A DNA stretch of 64,000 nucleotides from Holophagaceae bacterium (GCA_009783055.1 WRHW01000005.1:1-64000), one strand, 5' to 3'; shown: positions 9,836 through 19,103, numbered from the stretch's first letter. Notes: generated by a model not told the origin, from the letters alone. Numbers and translations: made by a program.

Positions 9836-10992
9836 CTTCAGCAATCGTTGATGATATATCTAGGTCATTTCATACGAAGTTTGGAAAGGAATCCATCCTA
9901 GTAAAAGCACCAGGTAGGGTCAACCTCATCGGCGAGCATACCGATTACAACGAAGGATTTGTTTTACCTGCGGCAATAGACAAAGCCATTTTTCTTGCAA
10001 TTAAGCCAAGTGCCACCACCTTGAACCACTGGGTGTCGCTAGACATGGAGCAATCTTTTGAAGCATCCATTGATGCTATTGAACGCTCCAAATTGCAATG
10101 GCCTAACTATCTGCAAGGTGTACTGGTTGAATTAGGAAATCTTGGGATGGCTGTTCCTCCGACCAATATTGTTTTTGGAGGTGATATTCCCATCGGTAGC
10201 GGGATGAGTAGTAGTGCCGCTTTAACTACAGGCTTTGCTTTTGCTTTGAATCAATTATTTGGTTTAGGACTGTCTCGCATCGATATTGCAAAATTAGGTC
10301 AGCGAGCTGAAAACAATTTTGTTGGTATAAAGTGTGGCATCATGGATCAATTTGCTTCGGTTCTAGGATGCGAAAAAACGCTACTGCATTTGGATTGTCG
10401 AGACATCACCTACACCTACGTCCCATTCAACCGCAATGATGTTCGCATAGTACTGTGTGACACTCAGATAAAGCACAACTTAGCTGAAAGTGAGTATAAC
10501 CTGCGCCGATCACAGTGTGAAAGAGGAGTGGAAATTCTCAAATACTACTTCCCTGATGTGAGTAGCCTGAGGGATGTAAATCCAGAAATGATGCAATCCC
10601 ATGAACAGAAGATGGATGATGTTGTTTTTCGCCGTTGCACCTATGTTATCGCTGAAAACCAACGAGTCGCAAAAGCGTGCAATTCATTGACCACAGATGA
10701 TTTTGTTGCCTTTGGTCAGGCCATGAACGACAGTCATCAAGGTCTAAGGGATGATTACGAAGTGAGCTGTCCAGAACTGGATGTCTTACAGTCTGTTGCA
10801 GAAAAAACCGAAGGTGTTTTTGGCAGTCGCATGATGGGGGGAGGCTTCGGAGGATGTACCATCAACTTGGTGACAGAAGCATCACTAGAAAATTTCCAAC
10901 AGACACTGGGCAAAGTCTTTCGCCAAAAACTAGCAAAAGAGCCAATAATCCATATTTGCCAACTTAAAGGGGGAACGGAAATATTGGAATAA
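9832..10992 (+). CDS. galK: Galactokinase
   Basis: GHMP-family kinase of 386 residues that phosphorylates alpha-D-galactose to galactose 1-phosphate with ATP, the first step of galactose catabolism. The galactokinase signature GRVNLIGEHTDYNEGFVLP is near residue 25. The ATP loop GDIPIGSGMSSSAAL follows at about residue 120, and the C-terminal GHMP motif MMGGGFGGCTINLV is intact. CGIMDQFAS contains the catalytic Asp region. Its start overlaps the stop of the small membrane protein. No galT is in the window, so the fate of Gal-1-P probably runs through the nucleotidyltransferase at 13154. Confidence 0.95.
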   Translation: MTSAIVDDISRSFHTKFGKESILVKAPGRVNLIGEHTDYNEGFVLPAAIDKAIFLAIKPSATTLNHWVSLDMEQSFEASIDAIERSKLQWPNYLQGVLVELGNLGMAVPPTNIVFGGDIPIGSGMSSSAALTTGFAFALNQLFGLGLSRIDIAKLGQRAENNFVGIKCGIMDQFASVLGCEKTLLHLDCRDITYTYVPFNRNDVRIVLCDTQIKHNLAESEYNLRRSQCERGVEILKYYFPDVSSLRDVNPEMMQSHEQKMDDVVFRRCTYVIAENQRVAKACNSLTTDDFVAFGQAMNDSHQGLRDDYEVSCPELDVLQSVAEKTEGVFGSRMMGGGFGGCTINLVTEASLENFQQTLGKVFRQKLAKEPIIHICQLKGGTEILE

Positions 10993-11033
10993 TTACCAGA
11001 CGTAGAGTAATAGTATAAACGTGGGTTTAAGGC

Positions 11034-12056
11034 TTAAACGGTTAATGTTACTTTGTTCAGATGTGGCGGGTTGTCTGGATTCATGCCACGCTCGCGTGCA
11101 AGTTGCTCAACCGCCAGATGGAAAACTTGGATGATGACCAACGGATCGAGCCAAGGGTCACCAGCGCATGGGAGGACGATGTTGGCCTCATCTGATTTTT
11201 GTGTGGAAATTAATAACACATCAGCACCAAGGGCTCTCATCTCCTTAGCTGTATCAACAATATCTTTTTGGGCAGGCCCGCGAGGGGCAAACATCAATAT
11301 TGGATATTTTGGCTCAATTAGTGCCTTTGGGCCATGTTTTACTTCTGCCGAAGAAAATGCTTCGGCCTGAATAGAGCATGTTTCTTTGAATTTCAATGCG
11401 GCCTCCATTGCAATTGAGCAACTTGGGCCCCTGCCCAATACAAGCGCGTTTTTTTTGTTGTGAAACAATTCTACGACTTGGCTTAGTTGAGTCTTTTGGG
11501 CGACTTCCAAGATTTCAGGGAGCCTTTTTAGTGCATCCAAAAGAGCCTGATTGTGGCTCCAGTGTCCAACAAATCGAGCGATAGCGGCTAGGCTTGCAAT
11601 AAAAGATTTTGTTGCGGCTACGCTTTGCTCAGAGCCTGCATACAAGGGGAAAAAGAATTCCGCGGACTTTGCCAGTGGACTATCTTCAACGTTAATAAAC
11701 GCCACTGTTTTTGCCCCGGATCGTGCACATTCATCAAATGTAGACACTATATCCGGACTCTTGCCAGACTGGGAAACTCCGATAGCCAGCGAGTTTCTCA
11801 TTTTGAGTGGAGATTGATATAGTGTCACAACTGATGGTGGAAGAGACATAACTGGAATACCCATCTGGGCAGTTATCATGTATGCGGCATAGCTACATGC
11901 ATGATCTGATGAGCCCCGTGCGACTGTAGCTATGAAGGCTGGAGCGTTTTTCTGTAGATAAACTCCTAGTTCGTGAAATCTGTCCTCATCTTGGGACAAC
12001 TGCCTAGCTATTACCGAAGGTGTGGATGTTGATTCCAGAAACATTTTCGAGGTCAT
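11034..12056 (-). CDS. SIS-domain sugar isomerase, probable NagB-II/GlmS-like amino-sugar phosphate isomerase/deaminase
   Basis: A 340-residue protein made of two SIS (sugar isomerase) domains, equivalent to the isomerase half of GlmS without the glutaminase part. Visible motifs are ARGSSDHACSYAAYM, GVSQSGKSPDIVSTF, GRGPSCSIAMEAALKFKETC and EAFSSAEVKHGPKALIE, typical of GlmS-type/NagB-II proteins. Such proteins interconvert glucosamine-6-P and fructose-6-P, usually in the deaminating direction when the glutaminase domain is absent. ATG 12056 has an AAAGGAG site; the longer ORF start does not. It lies convergent to galK and divergent from the galE-like gene, which suits hexosamine catabolism. 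Confidence 0.82.
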   Translation of the reverse strand: MTSKMFLESTSTPSVIARQLSQDEDRFHELGVYLQKNAPAFIATVARGSSDHACSYAAYMITAQMGIPVMSLPPSVVTLYQSPLKMRNSLAIGVSQSGKSPDIVSTFDECARSGAKTVAFINVEDSPLAKSAEFFFPLYAGSEQSVAATKSFIASLAAIARFVGHWSHNQALLDALKRLPEILEVAQKTQLSQVVELFHNKKNALVLGRGPSCSIAMEAALKFKETCSIQAEAFSSAEVKHGPKALIEPKYPILMFAPRGPAQKDIVDTAKEMRALGADVLLISTQKSDEANIVLPCAGDPWLDPLVIIQVFHLAVEQLARERGMNPDNPPHLNKVTLTV

Positions 12057-12221
12057 GGTACTATCTCCTTTTACATGATATTTCATTCCGTTCCCTGATA
12101 GAAAGGTGCGATTTCAAAACTAGAGAAAATTCCAGCAGTGAAGTTTAGCTTTGTCATGGATTCCAAAAAGACTTATACTTTACAGACCATAGTTCTAGTA
12201 AATTATACATTGGAGTAGTTT

Positions 12222-13154
12222 ATGAAAATTCTAGTCACAGGTGGTGCCGGTTTTATAGGTAGCCATTTTGTCGATCGCTTTTTGGCCGATGGACATGATG
12301 TTTCGGTACTGGATAATTTGCGAAGCGGTGCTAGGAGTAATGTAGACCCTAGAGCAGAATTTGTTTTTTTGGATCTAAAGGACAATGCCCTAGAAGCAGA
12401 GGTTGCAAAGATAAAACCAGATGCCATTTTCCATTTGGCCGCTCAGATCGACGTCAGAGTTAGTTGCGAAGACCCCATATTTGATGCAACAGAAAATATA
12501 TTGGCAACCTTGAGGCTAATTGAAGCTGGTCTGAAAAATGGAATGAAATTCTTTGGCTTTGCTTCCAGCGGGGGGGCAATTTATGGTGAGGCAACCAATC
12601 CCCAACCTGAAACACATCCTGAGGTTCCTATGAACCCGTACGGCGTTGCGAAGTTGGCTGTGGATAAATACTTATACTCCTATTCAATTCAACGAGGACT
12701 CAAGAGCGCATCAATGCGATTTTCCAATGTTTATGGGCCTAGACAGGGCGCAAAAGGTGAGGCAGGCGTGGTTGCTGTGTTTGCCAAACTGTTGCGAGAT
12801 GGGAAACCACCTTGCATTAATGGCGATGGACTTCAAACTAGAGATTTTGTTTTTGCCCCTGATTTAGCCGAAGCTGGTAGCCTGATACTACAGCAATCTG
12901 CAACAGGCATATTCAATCTGGGCACAGGAGTTGAAAACTCGGTATTGGATTTAGCGGTTCAGCTCTGTAATATTGCCAATGTGGATGCGTCTATGATTAG
13001 GCATAGAACGGCCATTCAAGGCGAACAGAGGCGAAGTGTCCTGGATTCATCGAAAGCATCCAATAAATTGGGCTGGAACCCTAGAACTAGCTTCCCAGCT
13101 GGCCTAAAATTGACTTATGATTGGTTTGTAAAAAACAGGCTGGAGGATATTTGA
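12222..13154 (+). CDS. NAD-dependent sugar epimerase, GalE-like
   Basis: Short-chain (extended) reductase of 310 residues. The NAD-binding Rossmann motif [10 protein letters not shown] is at residues 7-16, the LDNLRSG and DLKD motifs follow, the catalytic serine sits in ASSGGAIYG and the YxxxK pair is YGVAK. The substrate domain contains [10 protein letters not shown]. It probably interconverts UDP-galactose and UDP-glucose and/or the N-acetyl forms. It starts a three-gene operon: its TGA overlaps the ATG of the nucleotidyltransferase, and the kinase follows. Related NDP-sugar epimerases look alike, so the 4-epimerase call leans on context. Confidence 0.8.
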   Translation: MKILVTGGAGFIGSHFVDRFLADGHDVSVLDNLRSGARSNVDPRAEFVFLDLKDNALEAEVAKIKPDAIFHLAAQIDVRVSCEDPIFDATENILATLRLIEAGLKNGMKFFGFASSGGAIYGEATNPQPETHPEVPMNPYGVAKLAVDKYLYSYSIQRGLKSASMRFSNVYGPRQGAKGEAGVVAVFAKLLRDGKPPCINGDGLQTRDFVFAPDLAEAGSLILQQSATGIFNLGTGVENSVLDLAVQLCNIANVDASMIRHRTAIQGEQRRSVLDSSKASNKLGWNPRTSFPAGLKLTYDWFVKNRLEDI

Positions 13155-14062
13155 TGAAACCTGAATTGTTGGTTATGGCGGCTGGAATGGGCAGTAGATT
13201 CGGCGGCTTAAAACAGCTTGAGCCTGTAGGCCCAAGTGGCGAAAAAGTTATGGACTACGGCATTTATGACGCAAAAAAGTCTGGAATCGAGAGGGTTGTA
13301 TTTGTTATTCGGCGCGATTTTGAAAATGAATTTCACATGGAAGTCGGGTCTAAATATCGTAAGTGGATGGAAGTAGACTATGCGTTTCAGGAACTAACTG
13401 ATCTACCAAGCGAATTTGCAATACCAGAGGGTCGGCAAAAGCCTTGGGGTACTGCTCATGCAATTCTATCTTCTAGACATGTCATCAATAATCCATTCAT
13501 TGCCATGAACGCCGATGATTTTTATGGAAGAAATGCTTTTAGTCTGCTTGCGAATTGGCTCTCCAAGCCAGTTCCGTCTCAGGTAGACCGCTATGCTATG
13601 GTGGCTTTTAGATTGACGAACACGCTTTCGGCCAATGGGACAGTTACTAGGGGTATTTGCGAGGTAGATGAGCTAGGAATGTTGAAATCAGTGGAAGAAT
13701 GCCTGTCCCTTGAGGCAACCGAAGATGCTGTCCGTGATATTAAACCTGATGGCTCTTCAGTCTTTTTTTCTGGAAATGAACCTGTATCTATGAATTTTTG
13801 GGGATTTCAACCAACCCTTTTTGGCCATTTAGAGGAGCTATTTATTGATTTCTTGCATGAGCATGGACAGGAACAGAAATCTGAGTTTTATATTCCTGTA
13901 GCAGTAGATAATCTGATACGTGCGGGCAAGGCAGATGTTCAAGTACTTAGTTCGCCAGACCCTTGGTTTGGTGTCACCCATCGCGAAGACAAAGAATTAG
14001 TAGTCTCACGCATACAGGAATTAGTAAAGAGTGGCGAATATCCACACTCACTTTGGAGCTAA
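13154..14062 (+). CDS. Sugar-1-phosphate nucleotidyltransferase
   Basis: A 302-residue nucleotidyltransferase-fold protein. The nucleotide-binding loop is LVMAAGMGSRFGGLKQLEPVG at the N-terminus; the GTAHAIL and NADDFYG motifs hold the metal-binding acidic residues. It should transfer a nucleotidyl group from an NTP to a sugar 1-phosphate. The start overlaps the galE-like stop (TGATG) with GGAGG upstream. The partner kinase begins 3 nt after its stop. The trio kinase/nucleotidyltransferase/epimerase forms a complete route from hexose or N-acetylhexosamine to a UDP-sugar, replacing GalT-type uridylyl exchange. Sugar and NTP specificity are inferred. Confidence 0.8.
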   Translation: MKPELLVMAAGMGSRFGGLKQLEPVGPSGEKVMDYGIYDAKKSGIERVVFVIRRDFENEFHMEVGSKYRKWMEVDYAFQELTDLPSEFAIPEGRQKPWGTAHAILSSRHVINNPFIAMNADDFYGRNAFSLLANWLSKPVPSQVDRYAMVAFRLTNTLSANGTVTRGICEVDELGMLKSVEECLSLEATEDAVRDIKPDGSSVFFSGNEPVSMNFWGFQPTLFGHLEELFIDFLHEHGQEQKSEFYIPVAVDNLIRAGKADVQVLSSPDPWFGVTHREDKELVVSRIQELVKSGEYPHSLWS

Positions 14063-14064
14063 AA

Positions 14065-15168
14065 ATGACTATTGTTTTCCTCGAAGATGTAATCAAACAA
14101 TTTGATATTTTGGGCGACTATGTATCAGCAGAACCGTATGGCAATGGTCACATAAACGATACTTTCGTAGTGGTATTCGATCAGGGCGGGACTATTGTCA
14201 AGTATATTGTTCAACGCATAAATGACAATATTTTCACAGAGCCTGTCAGAGTGATGGAAAACATTATCCATGTAACCCAACATATTAGAAAAAAGGCAGA
14301 AGCTAAGGGAATTGAAGATATCAGCAGACGGGTTTTGACCTTGGTTAAAACTCTAATGGGAGAAGATTTTGCCCGTGATCCGGATGGTCATGTTTGGCGT
14401 TGTTATATTTTTATCGAAGACTCTAAGAGTTGGGACATTATTGAGACTCCTAGTCAGGCTTTTGAGGCGGCTAAAGCCTTTGGGGCATTTCAAAGTGACT
14501 TGATGGACTATGACGGACAAAGGCTTTTTGAAACTATTCCCTTGTTTCACCACACCCTAAATCGTTTTGCTACGCTTCAAAAAGCCATTCAAGACGATGT
14601 CAAAAACAGAGCCATAAAAGTTAAATCAGAAATTGACTTTGCGCTTTCACATGAGCCACTTGCCGGTTGTCTCTTGTCTCTTCAGGAAAAAGGGGTTATC
14701 CCTGAACGAATTACCCACAACGATACCAAACTCAACAATGTGTTGCTGGATGATAAAACTGGGGAGGGCATCTGTGTATTAGACTTAGATACAGTTATGC
14801 CTGGCCTTAGCTTATATGACTTTGGGGACATGGTGAGAACGGCTACTAATCCGGTGGCAGAAGACGAACTTGACCTTAGCAAGGTTGTAGTACAAACCAG
14901 AATGTTTGAGGCAATCGCCAAGGGCTACTTAGAAGGCACTGCTGGGGCATTGCTCCCAGTTGAGAGGGAGCACTTGGTGACATCAGGTAAGTTGCTCACC
15001 TATGAATGCGGGATCAGATTCCTGACTGATTACCTTCAGGGCGATGTTTATTTCAAAATCAAGAGGGAAGCTCACAACCTAGATCGGTGTCGCACCCAGT
15101 TTGCCTTGGTTAGGTCGCTTGAGGAACATGAAGAAGGCTTGGTAAAATTTGTTAGTACACTCTCATAG
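14065..15168 (+). CDS. APH-fold sugar kinase, NahK-like (N-acetylhexosamine 1-kinase)
   Basis: A 367-residue protein of the aminoglycoside phosphotransferase fold. The N-terminal lobe has YGNGHINDTFVV; the catalytic loop is THNDTKLNNVLLDD and the metal-binding motif CVLDLDTVMPG. This arrangement matches NahK-type anomeric kinases that phosphorylate GlcNAc/GalNAc at C1. The start is ATG 14065 with GGAG at good spacing; the longer reading frame would overlap the upstream gene. It is the last gene of the galE-like/nucleotidyltransferase/kinase operon, followed 49 nt later by a sugar porter. Homoserine kinase-type or choline kinase alternatives are less likely given context. Confidence 0.78.
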   Translation: MTIVFLEDVIKQFDILGDYVSAEPYGNGHINDTFVVVFDQGGTIVKYIVQRINDNIFTEPVRVMENIIHVTQHIRKKAEAKGIEDISRRVLTLVKTLMGEDFARDPDGHVWRCYIFIEDSKSWDIIETPSQAFEAAKAFGAFQSDLMDYDGQRLFETIPLFHHTLNRFATLQKAIQDDVKNRAIKVKSEIDFALSHEPLAGCLLSLQEKGVIPERITHNDTKLNNVLLDDKTGEGICVLDLDTVMPGLSLYDFGDMVRTATNPVAEDELDLSKVVVQTRMFEAIAKGYLEGTAGALLPVEREHLVTSGKLLTYECGIRFLTDYLQGDVYFKIKREAHNLDRCRTQFALVRSLEEHEEGLVKFVSTLS

Positions 15169-15217
15169 GCTTCACCGCCCATAATTTTGTAGATAAATAT
15201 TTGTCTGGAGCAAAATC

Positions 15218-17020
15218 GTGAATACAGAAAACAAGGATTCAAAGCGTCTTGTCTTTAACATGCGCTATTTGCTTTTTATTGCAGGTCTTGGTGGTCTGCT
15301 TTATGGCATAGATGTTGGTATTATTGCCGGTGCATTGCCTTATCTCGAAAGCAGTGCTTCTGTAGCTTGGAAACTAAGTGCTCAGCAACTCAGCTTTGTG
15401 GTTGCGGCTGTATTGCTTGGAAGTGTGTTGAGCTCCCTGTTTGCAGGCATGTTATCTGATTTGTTTGGCAGGAGAGCTATCATGGTGCTCTCCGGTATTC
15501 TTTTTACCTTGAGCATTCCTGTGATCGCTCTGGCATCTGGCTATACACCGCTTCTGCTGGGTCGCCTACTGCAAGGTGTTTCGGGAGGACTAATAGGCGT
15601 AGTAGTGCCTTTGTATCTTGCAGAAGGACTTGGAGCTTCCAATAGGGGTAAAGGAACAGGTTTGTTTCAATTACTTCTGACAATCGGATTGGTGCTTGCC
15701 GCCTTGATTGGCTTGTTCTATGCCAATAAAGTAGAGGGAGTAGAAAAAGCAGTGGCAGGGGCAATGGATGCCGCAGACAAAATTCTTGTAGCAAAGGACA
15801 GTGCATGGAGGTCGATTTTCTGGATGAGTATTTCTCCCGGAATTATTTTTACGATCGGTGCTTTTTTTATTTCTGAAAGTCCCCGCTGGCTATTCCAGAA
15901 AGGTAAGTTTGAAACCGCGCTAAAGGCACTTCGCAAGACTAGGACAGAAGAAGAGGCCACCATTGAGTTCAAGGAAATGGAAGCAAGCGCAGTTGCTCCC
16001 AAAGTGGAAGGTGGCAAGGTTTCATATAAAGACAGCTTGCTCAGCAAAAAATATGTGGTTCCCTTTATCCTTGCATGTGTCATCTTGGCCTGCAATCAAG
16101 CTACAGGAATCAACTCCATACTGGCATACATCGTCAACATACTTAACAACGCCGGATTGCCAGGTTCTATAGCTAACTGGGGTGACTTGAGCGTTAAATC
16201 TCTCAACGTAATTATGACGGTGGTGGCAGTTATACTAGTAGATCGCAAGGGGCGCAAATTCTTGTTATCTATGGGTTCGGGAGGCATTGTTGTTAGCTTG
16301 CTTGTTGCAGGAATGCTCTTTTGGAGATCAGAGCAGGGGCAGGTTGATATAAAAGCCCATTTTGAAACCATGATTCAGGAAAATTCTCTAATTGTGCCTG
16401 TAATTGATGACGAGTTGTTATTGCGTGCTGGTATCCCTACGGATGGGCGCGCCCAACAATTAACTCTCGTCTATAGCTATGGCCCCTTTACTGATGTCCA
16501 GACCAGGCGGACAGACGATGTATACCAAAAAGAAATAAAAATTAACTTGGAGGATACTGTTCAAAAAGACAGTGTTATAGGAAAATTTTTCCGAAAAATT
16601 CACCTAAATCCATTTGCAGACCCAGCTAAGGGGGTTTCTGCAGAACTAGTCATCGAAAAAGCACTGATAGGAGCGGTACCCAGCATAACCAACGGTTGGC
16701 TTACAGCGATATGTATTCTAGCTTTTATCAGCTTCTACGCCGCAGGGCCTGGCGTTTGTGTTTGGCTAGCACTCTCAGAATTAATGCCAACTCGAATTAG
16801 GTCTAATGGTATGAGTATCGCGCTCCTGCTAAATCAATTTGTCAGCACCACCATCGCCGCTGTTTTCTTACCGATGGTCGGTAACTATGGATATGCGGCA
16901 ATGTTTTTCTTTTGGGCGGGCTGTACCGTAATCTATTTCATCACCGCCGCATTTTTCTTACCTGAAACGAAAGGTAAAACGCTTGAGGAGATCGAAGCCC
17001 ATTTTGGAGGCCGTTCATAA
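15218..17020 (+). CDS. MFS sugar-porter family transporter with large loop insertion
   Basis: A 600-residue major facilitator of the sugar porter type, about 130 residues longer than usual. Family motifs are visible: DLFGRRAIM after helix 2, PLYLAEGLGASNRGKGTG after helix 4, SESPRWLFQKGK at the central loop, DRKGRKFLL after helix 8 and the terminal PETKGKTLEEIE. Two hydrophilic inserts stand out: about residues 170-196, and a longer one at about 370-490 between transmembrane helices 9 and 10. It starts with GTG 15218 (CTGGAG upstream). It probably imports the sugar handled by the upstream operon. Confidence 0.85.
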   Translation: MNTENKDSKRLVFNMRYLLFIAGLGGLLYGIDVGIIAGALPYLESSASVAWKLSAQQLSFVVAAVLLGSVLSSLFAGMLSDLFGRRAIMVLSGILFTLSIPVIALASGYTPLLLGRLLQGVSGGLIGVVVPLYLAEGLGASNRGKGTGLFQLLLTIGLVLAALIGLFYANKVEGVEKAVAGAMDAADKILVAKDSAWRSIFWMSISPGIIFTIGAFFISESPRWLFQKGKFETALKALRKTRTEEEATIEFKEMEASAVAPKVEGGKVSYKDSLLSKKYVVPFILACVILACNQATGINSILAYIVNILNNAGLPGSIANWGDLSVKSLNVIMTVVAVILVDRKGRKFLLSMGSGGIVVSLLVAGMLFWRSEQGQVDIKAHFETMIQENSLIVPVIDDELLLRAGIPTDGRAQQLTLVYSYGPFTDVQTRRTDDVYQKEIKINLEDTVQKDSVIGKFFRKIHLNPFADPAKGVSAELVIEKALIGAVPSITNGWLTAICILAFISFYAAGPGVCVWLALSELMPTRIRSNGMSIALLLNQFVSTTIAAVFLPMVGNYGYAAMFFFWAGCTVIYFITAAFFLPETKGKTLEEIEAHFGGRS

Positions 17021-17040
17021 TATCTGTTTTCTATAGAGCC

Positions 17041-17168
17041 TTTTTCAATACCCGTCAGAGTTTTGAAACAACGGAGTTGGCTAGGCTGTGCCATAATAAA
17101 GCCGCACACTGCTTTAACTTGGAAGCGATTTGGAGGCACAGACCTTACAATGGGTTTTGAATTACCTC
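17041..17168 (+). repeat. MITE-like repeat, short copy
   Basis: About 128 bases related to the longer copy at 33610-33850. The 5' parts share TTTTCAATAC, GTTTTGAAACAACGGAGTTGG (GTTTGAAACGACGGAGTTGG in the other copy) and ATAATAAAGCCG. Both end in GAATTACCTC/GAAATTACCTC. The middle ~110 bases of the long copy are missing here, so this looks like an internal-deletion derivative. It lies between the MFS porter and cinA. Confidence 0.6.
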
Positions 17169-17192
17169 CCGTGCCTTTACAGAGTTTTTTAA

Positions 17193-18428
17193 ATGTTAAT
17201 TGAAATCATAGCAATTGGTTCTGAATTATTAAACGCGGGAAGGGTAGACACCAACTCTATCTGGATAGCAGAACGACTAGGAGAATTGGGGCTTGAACTG
17301 ACCCTAAAAACATGTGTAGGAGATGACACCGCCACATTAAAAGCCTGTATCGTAAATGCACTTGAGCGCGCAGACATAATAATTACCACAGGTGGCTTGG
17401 GGCCAACCTTCGACGACCAGACGAAAGAATCCTTTGCAGAAATCATCGGTGTGCCAATGTTCAAAGACGACCAAGTCCGGGCAAAGATAGATAATTTCTT
17501 TCAGGCCGGACGTGTGGTCACAGAAAATAATTACAAACAAGCCTTAATACCAAAAGGTGCAGAAGCAATCCATAACCCACTAGGAACGGCTCCCGGCATT
17601 TACTGGACAAATCTTCCATCCCACCCAAAGTGCAAAATAATAATGCTCCCCGGTGTGCCAAAGGAAATGATGGCTATTTGGGAGGGCGAAATCCACTCTC
17701 GCCTAAAGGGCTTAGCAGGGCAATCAAATAAAACAATGCGCTTTGTTGTCGGTGGCAGGGGTGAGAGCCTATTGGATGAAAAAACCCTACCCATAAGAGA
17801 GCTTCACTCCCACTTGCAATGGACAATCCTCGCCCCAAAAACCCATGTTGAATTTTTAGTTCGGTCGAAGAGCGAAAAAGACCTGCAATCTGTGAGAAAA
17901 GACATGGAAAACGCTTTAGGCGACGATTTAATTTGTGTTGGCAGTGGTCAGCCAGAAACAATTTTGCTAGACATGCTGGTCGAGCGTGGCGAAACTGTGG
18001 CACTGGCTGAAAGCGTGTCTGGAGGTATATTGGCCTCCCGCCTGGCAAGCCAACCGGGGGCTAGTAGAGCCTTTGCCGGCGGGGTAGTGGCCTATACTCC
18101 CATCGCCAAAACCATGCTAGTTGGCGTGGCAACTGATTTTATTGACACCCACGGCACTGTAGGCAATGCTATCACTATAGAAATGGCAGAACGAATACGA
18201 AAAAAGATGGAGACTACCTGGGGTATAGCAATAACAGGAAACGCTGGCCCCAGTATTGACCCAAACTCTTCTAGCCAAAATGGGGCAAACCAAATAGGGA
18301 GGTGCTATATTGCAGTTGCTGGCCGATCTGGCACAACCTGCCAAAGCCGTGACATACACGGCGACAGGGCAGACATTCAGCTCAGGGCAACAAATTGGGC
18401 AATAGACATGCTAAGGCGTTTGCTATAG
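17193..18428 (+). CDS. cinA: CinA-like protein / NMN amidohydrolase
   Basis: A 411-residue two-domain protein. The N-terminal MoCF/COG1058 domain (IIAIGSELLNAGRVDTNSIWIAERL, TTGGLGPTFDDQTKE) has ADP-ribose pyrophosphatase-type activity in characterised homologues. The C-terminal CinA domain (LAESVSGGILASRLASQPGASRAFAGGVVAYT, AITGNAGP) is the nicotinamide-mononucleotide deamidase. The role is pyridine nucleotide recycling; the competence-inducible name is historical. ATG 17193 is preceded by a T-rich stretch without a clear Shine-Dalgarno site. The gene ends inside the TTGCTCC stem-loop shared with the convergent small secreted gene. Confidence 0.92.
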   Translation: MLIEIIAIGSELLNAGRVDTNSIWIAERLGELGLELTLKTCVGDDTATLKACIVNALERADIIITTGGLGPTFDDQTKESFAEIIGVPMFKDDQVRAKIDNFFQAGRVVTENNYKQALIPKGAEAIHNPLGTAPGIYWTNLPSHPKCKIIMLPGVPKEMMAIWEGEIHSRLKGLAGQSNKTMRFVVGGRGESLLDEKTLPIRELHSHLQWTILAPKTHVEFLVRSKSEKDLQSVRKDMENALGDDLICVGSGQPETILLDMLVERGETVALAESVSGGILASRLASQPGASRAFAGGVVAYTPIAKTMLVGVATDFIDTHGTVGNAITIEMAERIRKKMETTWGIAITGNAGPSIDPNSSSQNGANQIGRCYIAVAGRSGTTCQSRDIHGDRADIQLRATNWAIDMLRRLL

Positions 18429-18473
18429 TCGTCTACTTGCTCCGAGCACTGCTTGCCACAAGTAAACGACTAT
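18425..18473. terminator. TTGCTCC-family stem-loop, copy 1 (bidirectional terminator)
   Basis: Arms ATAGTCGTCTACTTG and CAAGTAAACGACTAT pair over 15 bases with one mismatch. The loop carries CTCCGAGCACTGCTTGCCA. It overlaps the cinA stop and abuts the stop of the convergent secreted-protein gene. The same sequence family is at 19064-19103 and, inverted, at 31443-31488. Confidence 0.6.
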
Positions 18474-18475
18474 AT

Positions 18476-18982
18476 TTATTTTCTGTCGACCTTGATTGAA
18501 TATTTATTGTCAGCGAGGCCAGACAACCAAAAATAAACTTCGCATGGATCTGGAGCCGTGTTTTTTAGACTCAACACAGTTCTTTTTGCCTTCAACTGAT
18601 TATCCATGTCTCGCTTGATCTTTGAATACAGTGGATGGCTATTGTCTCTTGGCAAAAGCCAGTTGAGGAAATAGCTATCAGGGGGCATAGCCTTCAAGGA
18701 CAGCTTAACTTGCTCTCCGGGATTGAGTTGGACAGAAAAAAAGCGTATGCCCCTTTTTCTCGAGTCTGTAGAATCATTAACTCCTGCGTACGAATAGGAT
18801 TTGTCCTCAGGCATAGCATTTTCCGCAATTAGAGTGACATCTCGAGGAACGCGTATGTTTTCTTGTGCACCCTTGGAGTAGTCCATCTGGCTCTGTTGGG
18901 TGTTTTCCTGCCCAGAACTAGTTAAGTTATGCGTACCTGACATAAGCAAAAATGAAAAAGCAAAGATACCATAGCAATTCAT
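18476..18982 (-). CDS. Small secreted protein of unknown function (left copy)
   Basis: A 168-residue exported protein: signal peptide at residues 1 to about 20 (CYGIFAFSFLLMSGTHNL), a QENTQQSQMDYSKGAQ linker and a mature domain with NPGEQVKLSLKAMPPDSYFLNWLLP. It is homologous to the right-hand protein at 30951: compare NPGEKIRLTLKCIPS, the YSK/DYSKLS motif and the matching C-termini YSIKVDRK and YTVTIDRN. AAGGAG precedes the ATG. It is the outermost gene of the left arm of the mirrored locus and may be exported with or act on the transport system. No known family was recognised. Confidence 0.75.
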   Translation of the reverse strand: MNCYGIFAFSFLLMSGTHNLTSSGQENTQQSQMDYSKGAQENIRVPRDVTLIAENAMPEDKSYSYAGVNDSTDSRKRGIRFFSVQLNPGEQVKLSLKAMPPDSYFLNWLLPRDNSHPLYSKIKRDMDNQLKAKRTVLSLKNTAPDPCEVYFWLSGLADNKYSIKVDRK

Positions 18983-19063
18983 AGTGGACTCCTTGTGAAA
19001 TTTGGATTCTTCGATAATTTTACTTGTATAGTGGATTACTTTCAGAGCAGTACAGAGTCACTT

Positions 19064-19103
19064 GTTCATTTGCTCCAAGCATTGCTTTTCACAAGTAAAT
19101 AAC
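19064..19103. terminator. TTGCTCC-family stem-loop, copy 2
   Basis: GTTCATTTG / CAAGTAAATAAC arms enclose CTCCAAGCATTGCTTTTCA, closely matching copies 1 and 3. It lies 68 nt beyond the stop of the left small barrel gene and upstream of the secreted gene, so it may separate their transcripts. Confidence 0.5.
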
